Under the pieces are notes generated by a model. It saw nothing but the letters and a program-made list of their open reading frames with translations, made no database searches and was not told the DNA's origin. Shown here in pieces: positions 1 to 6,979 of a DNA stretch of 18,051 nt; position 1 is the first letter of the stretch; each line of letters starts with the position of its first letter. Origin of the DNA: RPQK01 sp041946865. Lineage in GTDB: Bacteria; Acidobacteriota; UBA6911; RPQK01. The translations under genes and the position numbers were made by a program. The DNA is taken from assembly GCA_041946865.1 (NCBI GenBank), contig JBHGBF010000092.1, positions 1-18,051 on the forward strand, in the 5' to 3' direction.

Positions 1-47
1 ATTGCGTAGGGAGAAATCTTTCTCTTGACAACCGAACTTCGAATGGG

Positions 48-120
48 TGCGGCTCTGTTCGATCAGGTGATACGCACCGACGCGCTCCGCTTGCGGCTCT
101 GTTCGATGGGGTGATAGCAC
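48..120. repeat. Imperfect direct repeat, copies of a dispersed repeat family
   Basis: Two units lie in tandem at 48-77 and 92-120. Both contain TGCGGCTCTGTTCGAT followed by GGTGATA and a terminal CAC, differing at a few bases. The stretch between and into the second unit, ACGCGCTCCGC (80-90) directly followed by TTGCGGCTCT (91-100), also occurs in the right arm of the large inverted repeat at 6419-6468, where 14 extra bases separate the two blocks. The rest of 1-207 shows no gene I can support. Seen directly in the sequence; function unknown, probably an intergenic dispersed repeat. Confidence 0.6.
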
Positions 121-207
121 TTGGCTCTCAGCGGGGCGGGGAATTCCGGAAGTCTTACCTTATGTGGTTTCTGCCATGAGTTGTGAGGCTCTGACCCCAC
201 TCCGCTG

Positions 208-662
208 TCAGCTGGTGCTCGTCCGTTTTTTGGCTGTATCCTTCAGGTTCCGTTCCAGGAAATGCAGAGCATGGCCGGTCATGATCGCCAGAGCTGATCT
301 TGGCCTTCGCCTTCGATCAGGATCAGCTGCGACGGCGCCTTTCGGGCCTCCAGCGCCTGCTGCATCTGGACCGCCTCCCTCACAGGGACACGGGGGTCGT
401 CGACTCCCTGGATCAGCAGTAGCGGATCCGTCAGCCGATCAAGGTAGTTTGCGGGCGACAGCTTCGCAAGCACGTCGGCCGGCTGCAACCCACTCTGTGC
501 GGTCCAACGGTAAAGGCGGCGGAATTCCCCCGAGTTTGTTGGTTTGAACAAGGAGTTCGCCGGGTTTGGCGGAGTAGCAGATTCTGTACTCGACCTTCTC
601 ATCCTGGCCGAAGAGTGGCCGTAGCTTGCGGCTCGTGGTATCCCATTCGTAGATCCAAGGCT
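208..662 (-). pseudogene. S9-family peptidase fragment (alpha/beta hydrolase C-terminus), decayed
   Basis: Read on the minus strand, 662 to about 540 encodes a propeller-like piece (KPWIYEWDTTSRKLRPLF) typical of dipeptidyl-peptidase-like S9 enzymes. After a frame change comes the C-terminal hydrolase segment PANYLDRLTDPLLLIQGVDD-PRVP, which carries the catalytic-Asp region, then LILIEGEG. The position where the family has its catalytic His (EGEGH) reads Gln. After another frameshift the last helix HALHFLERNLK and a stop at 208-210 can still be read. The Ser nucleophile region and most of the propeller are missing, so this is an internally deleted relic and cannot be active. It directly follows a formylglycine-generating-enzyme-like fragment on the same strand. 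Assignment to S9 is fairly secure; the subfamily is not. Confidence 0.7.
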
Positions 663-1005
663 TCGATGAGGTGCTGTGAGCGCCACGCGGAAGCCGGAGG
701 CGGCGCATTTGGCAAAGGGCCACCAATCCAGCCTGGCGGCTGCTCGGCGGGCCCTGGCGTCGGACTGGTAAGTGCCGCCCCGAATGATGTGGTTTGGACC
801 CTGCTGGTTGCACGGATTGATCTGCTTGTCTGCACGGTAAAGGCCTCCAGCGTCCGTACGCCATTCCCAGGCGTTTCCGGCCATATCGAAGATTCCCAGC
901 CGGTTGGGAGGAAAGACGCCCACCGGGGTCGTCTCTTTGCGCTCGATCCCCTTTTCCAGAAATATGCAAGAGAACCCCCAGGGACCGCCAGCATCGATGG
1001 CGGCT
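663..1005 (-). pseudogene. Formylglycine-generating-enzyme-like (FGE-sulfatase domain) C-terminal fragment
   Basis: The minus strand encodes PVGVFPPNRLGIFDMAGNAW-EW, then HIIRGGTYQSDARARRAAAR and ASGFRVAL. This is the characteristic order of the SUMF1/FGE-sulfatase fold: the NxxGLYDMxGNVWEW block, the RGGSW block, and the final GFR. A preceding GGPWGF stretch may be the remains of the WEYA/PWG block. Only the last ~100 residues survive; an in-frame TAG lies just upstream and no start or N-terminal half is present. Family members either activate sulfatases or act as accessory domains in larger proteins. Here the reading runs on into unrelated S9-peptidase sequence at about 660, so the two relics were joined by deletion or recombination. 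Confidence 0.72.
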
Positions 1006-1079
1006 GGCGATGGCTAGCTGCTCGGTTTTTCGCCGGGTTTCGCCGATCCCTCTCTTATCTGGAATCCTTTCACCCCGGT

Positions 1080-2207
1080 TTACCACAAGATGAAAGAGAG
1101 CATGTCGGCATATTCTTCCTGAGCCTGCCGCTTCGTCGTCCCGATCCCATGCCCCGTTTCATAATTCAGTCGCAGCAAGATCGGCTTCCCACTGGTGCTG
1201 GCGGCCTGGAGGCTGGCTGCGGCCTTCGCTGAATGCCACGGGTCCACCCGCGGGTCATTCATGCCGTGCGTAAACAAGACGGTCGGATACGCCTCCTTGT
1301 CTTTCACATGGCATAGCGTGCTCATCTCGTAGAGCGCCTTGAATTCCTCCGGGTCTTTCACAGTCCCGAATTCCGGAATGTTCGGGACACCGTTTGAAGT
1401 GGTCTCGGCCCTGAGCATGTCCAGGCAGCCGACAGTTGGGATAGCGGCTGCGAAAAGATCAGGCCGTTCGGTCAAGGCTCGACCGATCAAGATTCCCCCG
1501 GCGCTGCCGCCGGTACCCGCCAGGTACTGAGGAGACGTGTATTTGTTCTGGATCAGGTACTCCGCGCAGGCAATGAAATCCTTCCAGGTATTGGGCTTTG
1601 TTTTCTTGAAGCCGGCCATGTGCCATTCTTCGCCGTATTCGCCTCCTCCGCGAACATGGGCGATAGCCAGAATGCCGCCCTTTTCCAGCCAGGCCAGAGA
1701 ACGGACATTAAAGTAAGGATCGCTGGAGATACCATAAGCGCCATAGCCCTGGAGAAGAGCCGGGTTCTTGCCGTCGAGCTTGATGCCCTTCTTGTGAACG
1801 ATCGACAGTGGGACCAGGACCCCGTCATGGCTTTTGACTTTCACTTCGTTTGAAACCAGGTCTGCAGGATCGTCGTACTTGCCCAGTGGTTGTAGTTTAG
1901 TATCTCTCAGCGCGTCAAACCCGGGCTGATACTCGCAAATCCGCGGGGCCTTGGTCCAGGATGTAAGGGTGAGCAGGATGCCTTCGATCTGGGGATGTGC
2001 GCCGGATAAAGCAACGCTCCCCGCAAAGGGCACTCGAATCTCCTGTGCTCTCCCGTGACCGTCGAATGGAAAACGCAGGACGCGTCCAATACCCCCTTCC
2101 ATCAGCTGGACATAAAGTGCGTCCTTGGCGGCGAACAGGTCCCGGACAACCGGTTCGCCTGCCGGCACGATGGTCTCAGCCTTAGCGTAGTCAGGTACCG
2201 CACTCAT
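1080..2207 (-). pseudogene. Prolyl oligopeptidase (S9A) C-terminal fragment, truncated at a recombination junction
   Basis: About 375 residues of open frame cover the last propeller blades and the whole hydrolase domain of a prolyl oligopeptidase: EVKVKSHDGVLVPLSIVHKK, the GYGAYGIS loop, HVRGGGEYGEEWH, the nucleophile motif GTGGSAGGILIGRA (catalytic Ser), THGMNDPRVDPWHS (catalytic Asp) and ETGHGIGTTK (catalytic His). All three triad residues are present and the C-terminus ends normally in SFILW. Family members are ~650-720 residues with a seven-bladed propeller before this part, so roughly 300 N-terminal residues are missing. The open frame continues to 2348, but upstream of 2207 it is antisense to a multicopper-oxidase fragment, so homology stops at 2202-2207. 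No ribosome site precedes the break. It could yield a hydrolase domain only if expressed by read-through; most likely dead. Confidence 0.82.
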
Positions 2208-2480
2208 CCGATTCACGTCCACGAGGTTACGCTTGAGGTAGTGGACCGCCAGTCTCTGGTGCTCGATCCTAACACTGGCGAACCGGTCCAGCCTTTTGAC
2301 GTCTCTGGCGTTGCACGCCTTCCCTGAAGCTTGGGAAACCGGGTTCAAGGATACCGTGATTGCCTACCCGGGTGAGGTGACTCGCATCAAGCGACTTTCG
2401 CTAATTCTGGTCAATTCGTCTGGCACTGCCAACATCGTCGAGCACGAGTTGATTGAGATTAGGAGGCCGGCTTTCTCAGC
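2202..2480 (+). pseudogene. Multicopper oxidase (bilirubin oxidase/CotA-like) C-terminal fragment
   Basis: The plus strand reads THPIHVHEVTLEVVDRQ, the HPxHxH copper-ligand block of the third cupredoxin domain, followed by DPNTGEPVQPFDVSG. After a frameshift near 2315-2325 comes ETGFKDTVIAYPGEVTRIK. Allowing two more single-base shifts, bases ~2413-2448 give GQFVWHC followed by HIVEHE, the second copper-binding block (WHCHIxEHE). An extra A in GCCAACATC breaks the frame exactly inside this motif. Only the last ~85 residues remain, against 450-550 for the family. The fragment begins abruptly at the position where a minus-strand prolyl oligopeptidase is truncated, so the two genes were fused tail-to-middle. 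It was a periplasmic or secreted copper oxidase; now non-functional. Confidence 0.78.
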
Positions 2481-2497
2481 CGGTCTCTTCTGTTTTT
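2463..2497 (+). terminator. Rho-independent terminator
   Basis: A 10-bp stem, GAGGCCGGCT (2463-2472) with AGCCGGTCTC (2478-2487) including one G-U pair and a 5-base loop TTCTC, is followed by the T-rich run TTCTGTTTTT. It lies right at the end of the multicopper-oxidase relic and is most simply that gene's original terminator, still intact although the gene is not. Confidence 0.75.
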
Positions 2498-2578
2498 AGT
2501 ACCGACCATTCTGATTATTTCTGATTCGTATGTTGAGCTTCGACCGGCAGGAATCAGGCAGGCCTGGAGGCCTCATTT

Positions 2579-2708
2579 ATGGTTAAGATCAACAAGCGCG
2601 ATTTTCTCAAACTGGCATCTGTCGCTGTGGCCACTGGATTTGCAGGCGGCCGGAACGCTCGTGCGCAATGGGCGGCGGTGGCGCCGTGGGCGGTGGCGGT
2701 TTGGAGGC
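2579..2708 (+). pseudogene. 5' stub of a Tat-exported protein (possibly multicopper-oxidase type)
   Basis: A good Shine-Dalgarno GGAGG at 2564-2570 precedes ATG 2579. The first ~30 residues read MVKINKRDFLKLASVAVATG then FAGGRNARAQ: a KRDFLK Tat-like motif (Lys-Arg instead of Arg-Arg), a hydrophobic core and an ARA-type cleavage site. A Gly-rich tract follows in a shifted frame (GGGGAVGGGG), as seen after the signal in many secreted multicopper oxidases, but it is too short to name the family. By ~2708 the sequence has changed to an unrelated ATPase fragment. Translation initiation signals are intact, so a short exported peptide of chimeric sequence (stop at 2986) could still be made. Confidence 0.5.
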
Positions 2709-2910
2709 GAGTTCGTCCATCAGCGGCACCCGGACGACGATCTTCTCTTAATCGTGGACGAATTGCTCGACTATCTCGAACAGGAAAAGACCAGGAAATA
2801 ATCCTCGACTTCAATTTCTTGCGTGAGATGGGCGAGGTCTGCAAAGACCTGAGATTTCGCGTCATTGCCGGGCTGCAGGAAGCGGTCTTTGAAAGCCAAC
2901 AGGCAAAAAT
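2706..2910 (+). pseudogene. Internal fragment of a large P-loop ATPase (DUF6079/BrxC-PglY-like)
   Basis: In one frame 2706-2797 reads EFVHQRHPDDDLLLIVDELL then DYLEQ. The LLLIVDE stretch is a Walker-B-type hydrophobic strand ending in Asp-Glu. After a frameshift near 2790 the next frame continues DQEIILDFNFLREMGEVCKD then LRFRVIAGLQEAVFES. From memory this resembles the large ATPases annotated as DUF6079 or the BREX BrxC/PglY type, which are phage-defence-associated proteins of ~1200 residues. Only ~65 residues are left and no Walker A is present. The link to defence is by family resemblance only and should be tested by a profile search. No other defence gene is visible nearby. Confidence 0.45.
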
Positions 2911-3010
2911 TCTCAGCTCACACCCATTGTCACTTCCAGATGCTCTCGACCACGGGTTGTCGAATCGCTGGCTCGGCCTTGCTTGATTGCTTGCTTGCTT
3001 GACCTTGACC

Positions 3011-3039
3011 TTGCTCTGGGTGGCCTTTCCCGCTAGAAT
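3011..3039 (+). promoter_or_regulatory. Sigma70-like promoter of tRNA-Phe
   Basis: TTGCTC (3011-3016), 17-bp spacer, TAGAAT (3034-3039). The -10 matches the consensus at five of six positions, and the predicted start lies a few bases before the tRNA. The -35 is poor. Just upstream (2984-3016) is a run of short tandem TTGCT/TTGACC repeats. Confidence 0.5.
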
Positions 3040-3053
3040 ACAATCTCCCGCGT

Positions 3054-3132
<79 letters not shown>

Positions 3133-3573
3133 AGTTTCAACGAGTTACGAGAATCTTTCCATATCCCTCGGTTACCCGGTGTGTGAGACTCTGTGTGAGA
3201 GTCAGGATGCGCGTTTTCGCGGAGAAGCATCCAAACCCCTGACTTGGCGGCGCTTTCAGCGGTCTCGAGCCGGTTGGTCAGCACCTCTGCTATTCCTCCG
3301 CCTCGGGGTCCAGCAAACGCATCTTTGTCGGAACAGTAGGGTGCGTCCCCCACCCTCGATCAAGAAACCGAACCCCGCATCCGAAACCTGGCGGTCCGGG
3401 AAGGACCGTCCGGGGAAAGGAGCATGTGAGAGTCCGTGTGAGAAAACGGCGGAAAAACCTGCTAATTCCTGCAAAAATCCTGTCCAGGCCTGGAAAGCCA
3501 AATCTCTTCTCAACAATAACTTACTTAAAACGAGGAGGTTGTTAAACCCGGGCGTTCTGTCAGAAAACCCGCC

Positions 3574-3608
3574 TGTCGGCGGTTCGATTCCGTCCCTCGG
3601 CACTCTTT
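3574..3608 (+). repeat. attR-like repeat: displaced tRNA-Phe 3' end
   Basis: Perfect 35-bp copy of 3098-3132. Weaker similarity extends upstream into the anticodon-loop region (GAAAA then CCGC, 3563-3572), but no D-arm or 5' acceptor strand precedes it, so it is not a second tRNA gene. Confidence 0.8.
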
Positions 3609-3859
3609 CTTTTCTCGGATACCCCAATTCTAAACCTCTCGGGGATCCGATCGACTCGGACTGATTATACCTGCTGACCGGATCACGTGATCAATTTCGC
3701 CCGAGTCTGTCGCGCTAATAAGCGAGGCCGGAAGAATCGAAAAGTGCTGCGATGTGACAAAGAAGGTGGCGCGTCCGTGAAAGCGGCCAGTTTGCTTCGA
3801 GCAATGACCGAGCTCGGAGGTCAGTTTCCTTGAATGGGTTCGATTTTCGGGAGGTTGAT

Positions 3860-4529
3860 ATGAAGAGATTTACTCGTCTGCTCATCGTGTTAGTCTCCAT
3901 TTCCGCTTCGTTCGGGCAGCCCCGGACTGAAGGCACGAGGCGGGGCAATTCCACTTTCGAAGCGGTAACAGGCACTTAAAGCGGGCTATGACCGATTACA
4001 ACAGAGCCATTGCTTTGGATCCTCGCCTCGCAGTTGCGTACAACAATCGCGGCACGGCTCGACAAATGATGGGAGACCTGGGGGGCGCCATGTCGGACTT
4101 CAGTAAAGCCATTGACCTGAATCGCCGATACGCTTCCGCCTATAGCAATCGGGCCTTGGCGCGCAGGGCGAAAAGAGACTTGGATGGGGCCATCGTCGAC
4201 TGCAACCGAGCCCTTGAGATCGATCCGCTGAAGCCTACCACATCCGGGCTCTTACCAAACAGGCGAAGGGAGACGTCGAGGGCGCGGTGGCAGATTTTGA
4301 GAAGACCATTAAAATCAACCCCCGCTGGGCCCTGGCCCACTGGAACCGGGGTCGCGCTTTGCGCGCGCAAGGAAGGACAGCCGAGGCTGAACGGGCGATC
4401 GAAGCTGCCATCAGCCTAGACCCGACTGTTAAGACGTCTGCAACCGGACAGAGAGGAAGGCCGGCTCCTCCGGCTGTCCGCACTCAGATTCCAGCAGTGC
4501 CAACTTGGGATTTGGACTCAGAAGATTAA
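3860..4529 (+). pseudogene. Secreted TPR-repeat protein, frameshifted
   Basis: A Shine-Dalgarno GGGAGG (3849-3854) precedes ATG 3860. The product starts with a signal peptide (MKRFTRLLIVLVSISASFGQ) but ends at a stop at 3977-3979. In the next frame, from ~3967, tetratricopeptide repeats follow: AMTDYNRAIALDPRLAVAYN, AMSDFSKAIDLNRRYASAYS, AIVDCNRALEIDPL. A second frameshift near 4231 moves the reading frame again, to AYHIRALTKQAKGDVEGAVA, AVADFEKTIKINPRWALAHW and AERAIEAAISLDP, with a Pro-rich tail and a stop at 4527-4529. At least four 34-residue TPR units remain, with the usual A-x3-Y/F and DP spacing. Such proteins are periplasmic protein-protein scaffolds; no partner can be inferred. Two separate frame breaks make a sequencing error unlikely as the only cause. 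Confidence 0.78.
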
Positions 4530-4891
4530 GTTCCTGATGGACCCTCGGGCTTTCGATGAGGGAATTACGGGGGTGCCACGAATTGTGTGATAGTTCCGCA
4601 ATTCGGTTCCCGGATAGAGCTGTGGAGGCAGCAAATACTCTGCTCCTCCACAACAACCATGGTCGGCGAAACGGGCAGGCAGCCTCTTTGACAGAATCGG
4701 GGATCAAGAGTAGAGTTCTACCAGCAAGTGTCTTTCATCTGATCGGAAAGGTGTTTTTCCACCCCCTTGAGACACTCCCCAGTTCAGGCCTAAGCCACCG
4801 TTCCGTTTCCGAATTCCTTTAGAGCTCAACCCCGTTTGGGACCTTCCGACCGGAAAACCGAGTGAGCACAACCAAGAAAGGACGGACTTCA
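4530..4891. other. Intergenic stretch with no supported gene
   Basis: 362 bp between the TPR relic and the haloperoxidase-like gene. A short stem CCCTC/GAGGG at ~4542-4561 may act as a weak terminator, and GAATTG/CAATTC form a small inverted repeat around 4580-4604. I found no convincing promoter hexamer pair for the downstream gene and no coding similarity in any frame. Confidence 0.5.
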
Positions 4892-6193
4892 ATGACAGAA
4901 CGAATTCGCTTTGCGGTCTTGATCGTTTTCGCGTATGCGGGTTTGACTGGACTTGCTTACGCCGACACTGTCGTGGACTGGAATGCTATCGCGCTGGACG
5001 TCATCGTGGCGGCAGACCCGCCTCGTCCAGGGCCGTCGAACGTCCTCGACATCGCGGTGGTGCATGCCGCGATCTACGATGCCGTAGCGGCGATTGACGG
5101 GCGGTTCAAACCGTATCACACCGAGATCCCGGGAGCTTCAGGGTCTCCGGCTGCAGCGGCGGCAAAAGCCGCGCATGACGTGCTCGTAAACCGTTTCCCG
5201 AATCAGGCGGCGTCGATCGACATGATTTACGAAGCCTATCTGATTGACAACGGCCTGGCCTCAGACGACCCCGGGATAGCAGTAGGTCAGGAGGCGGCAG
5301 CCGGGATCATCGCCTTGCGGGCGGACGACGGCAGTTTCCCGACCGACTCGCCGCCGCTTACGGGCGGAACCGAACCCGGCGTCTGGCGTCCGACTCCATC
5401 CTTCCTCCCCGGCCCACCGCCGGGCCTCAGCCCGTTTGCGGCGCCCTGGCTGGCCACTGTAACCCCCTTCACCCTGACCAGCCCCTCACAATTCCGACCT
5501 CTTTTGCCGCCCGATCTCACTTCAGGCCGCTACACGAAAGACTACAACGAAGTGAAAGAGCTAGGGGCGTTGTCCAACAGTACCCGCACCGATGAGCAAA
5601 CCGAGCTCGCCCATTTCTGGGCAACCGCCTACGTTTTTGTCTGGAACGAAACTGTCAGGGAGATCGCTGAAGCGCACGTCGACAGCATAGGCGACAGCGC
5701 CCGCCTGTTCGCCTTGGTCACCATGTCGATGGCCGATGCTGGGATCACAGCTTGGGATGCGAAGGTGCATTACCTCTTCTGGCGACCCCTGACCGCTATC
5801 CAGGAGGGAGAAAACGACGGGAATGAGCGAACAATCGGGGACCCTGGCTGGCAGCCTCTATACAACAACCCGAATTATCCCGACTACACCTCTGGGGCCA
5901 GTGCCCTTACCGGCGCCGTTACGCAGGCACTGGCTCTCTTTTTCGCAGGGCGAGGCATTACCTTCTCAGTGACTACGACCAGCCCCTCAGCCGTCCAGAA
6001 GACGCGCACGTTCAACCGCTTCTGGGATGCAGCCGAGGAAGTGGTTGATGCCCGTGTCTACGAGGGCATTCACTTCCGTACTGCTGACAAGTTGGGAGTT
6101 CAGCAGGGCAGGAGGGTCGCCGGATGGGCCTTCAAACACTTTTTGCGGCCAGTCGATGAAGAGGATACAGACGATGAGCTTGACTGCGAATAA
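4892..6193 (+). CDS. Secreted vanadium-dependent haloperoxidase / PAP2-fold family protein
   Basis: 433 residues from ATG 4892, chosen over an upstream GTG (4862) because AAAGGA (4877-4882) is spaced correctly and the protein then begins with a clean signal peptide (cleavage predicted after AYA, residue 24). The rest matches bacterial vanadium-chloroperoxidase-like proteins. K291 and R298 sit in KVHYLFWRP, with the same 7-residue spacing as Lys353/Arg360 of Curvularia chloroperoxidase. PDYTSGAS (331-338) is the phosphate/vanadate loop. R388 and H394 in ARVYEGIHF match Arg490/His496. The His that follows Ser-Gly in the classical loop (His404) is Ala336 here. Family members bind vanadate and oxidise halides with H2O2, or hydrolyse phosphate esters. 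Without that His, halide oxidation is uncertain. The C-terminus is acidic (VDEEDTDDELDCE). This is the only clearly intact protein gene in the left half and it stands alone, with no operon partner. Confidence 0.85.
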   Translation: MTERIRFAVLIVFAYAGLTGLAYADTVVDWNAIALDVIVAADPPRPGPSNVLDIAVVHAAIYDAVAAIDGRFKPYHTEIPGASGSPAAAAAKAAHDVLVNRFPNQAASIDMIYEAYLIDNGLASDDPGIAVGQEAAAGIIALRADDGSFPTDSPPLTGGTEPGVWRPTPSFLPGPPPGLSPFAAPWLATVTPFTLTSPSQFRPLLPPDLTSGRYTKDYNEVKELGALSNSTRTDEQTELAHFWATAYVFVWNETVREIAEAHVDSIGDSARLFALVTMSMADAGITAWDAKVHYLFWRPLTAIQEGENDGNERTIGDPGWQPLYNNPNYPDYTSGASALTGAVTQALALFFAGRGITFSVTTTSPSAVQKTRTFNRFWDAAEEVVDARVYEGIHFRTADKLGVQQGRRVAGWAFKHFLRPVDEEDTDDELDCE

Positions 6194-6259
6194 CGGCGAC
6201 CGGATTCAGACTTCAGGCTGAGAGTGTTTGACAGCCGGGTCGCCAACAGTGCGGATCGC

Positions 6260-6312
6260 AGTGCCGTGAGCGCCTGTTTGTGCGGACCAACAAACTCTCC
6301 GCTCACGGCACT
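6260..6312. repeat. Intergenic two-tier hairpin
   Basis: AGTGCCGTGAGCG (6260-6272) pairs perfectly with CGCTCACGGCACT (6300-6312). Inside it GTTTGT (6276-6281) pairs with ACAAAC (6290-6295) around an 8-base loop. It lies 66 bp after the haloperoxidase stop. There is no T-tract, so it is not a classical intrinsic terminator; it may act as a transcript 3'-end stabiliser or be a REP-like unit. Confidence 0.7.
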
Positions 6313-6343
6313 CTTGTCCAGTACGTGCGGGGTACCGAGATCC

Positions 6344-6468
6344 AAAAGAGCCGCAAGCGCAGCGTTTTTTGCGGAGCGCGTTCGATGCGTGCCCAAAACT
6401 AGGCCAGGTTGCGATTTAGGCACGCATCGAACGCGCTCCGCAAAAAACGCTGCGCTTGCGGCTCTTTT
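6344..6468. repeat. Perfect 50-bp inverted repeat (dispersed-repeat hairpin)
   Basis: The left arm 6344-6393 (AAAAGAGCCGCAAGCGCAGC... ending GATGCGTGCC) is the exact reverse complement of the right arm 6419-6468. A 25-base spacer (6394-6418) separates them. Blocks of the arm, ACGCGCTCCGC and TTGCGGCTCT, recur side by side at 80-100, and shorter GAGCCGC/GCGGCTC matches occur near 6889. Fifty uninterrupted base pairs with no mismatch implies a recent origin or active maintenance. Open frames drawn through it are artefacts of the repeat. No transposase is present in the window, so a MITE or REP/RAYT-type assignment is only a hypothesis. Confidence 0.85.
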
Positions 6469-6530
6469 GAAGCGCGCCAGAGCCCCTTCTGATGCCTGCA
6501 CGGTTGCGTAGATTCTGTCCTTGGTAGAGT

Positions 6531-6802
6531 AAGGACATGTCGTTACACTCCCCCTGCCCTCCGGCAGTTCACTCCTCACTCCCGAGGAGGCACGTCGGGA
6601 GGCGGAGGAGTTGTTGTTTCAGTTTGAGATCCTGTATCCCAACGAAGCCCTGATACGCCTGGCTTTGCGAGGAATGGCAACCTATCAGCTGGGATGGTTC
6701 GATTCCCATATGTGGGGCCTATGCGGAGTACTTCGGATTTGTCGACCCTGCTTTCCGAGGACTCCCAGCACGGACGCCTCTACGATCCGTTCACGTTACA
6801 AA
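6531..6802 (+). pseudogene. PIN-domain toxin (VapC-like) C-terminal remnant
   Basis: After an in-frame stop, the plus strand reads LPLPSGSSLLTPEEARREAE then ELLFQFEILYPNEALIRLAL and YQLGWFDSHMW. With two further frame changes it continues YAEYFGFVD and LSEDSQHGRLYDPFTL. This order, including W-FD-H-W and the late L-SED-QHG block with a conserved acidic residue, is that of the C-terminal half of VapC-type PIN ribonucleases. The N-terminal strand with the first catalytic Asp is absent and no antitoxin gene is adjacent. The relic is certainly inactive. Confidence 0.68.
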
Positions 6803-6979
6803 CCCATTCCACCACTTGGAAACCCGAACCCTGAAACCAACTCGCGGGAAGAATGTGACGACGCGACAGCGGAAGTCATAGAAACAAGAGCCGCAGCTTA
6901 CACACACGGTCGGTTCGCCACCCCTCTGCTCGCATCTTGCAGATCTCGGATCGCCCAGTGCGATCAAAATCAACCCGAA

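Noticed and set aside
2208..2348. N-terminal extension of the prolyl-oligopeptidase frame to 2348
   Set aside because: It is antisense to recognisable multicopper-oxidase sequence and shows no oligopeptidase similarity.
4862..4891. GTG start for the haloperoxidase-like gene
   Set aside because: It would put ten mostly polar residues before the signal peptide, and its ribosome site is poorer than that of ATG 4892.
6517..6537. Small inverted repeat GTCCTT/AAGGAC as a terminator or operator
   Set aside because: Only 6-7 bp with no T-tract and no adjacent intact gene; expected by chance at this scale.
6100..6579. Open frames on both strands through the hairpins (95 and 159 codons)
   Set aside because: The repeated AKNAALAAL-type translation on both strands comes from the perfect inverted repeat; no coding signal remains outside it.
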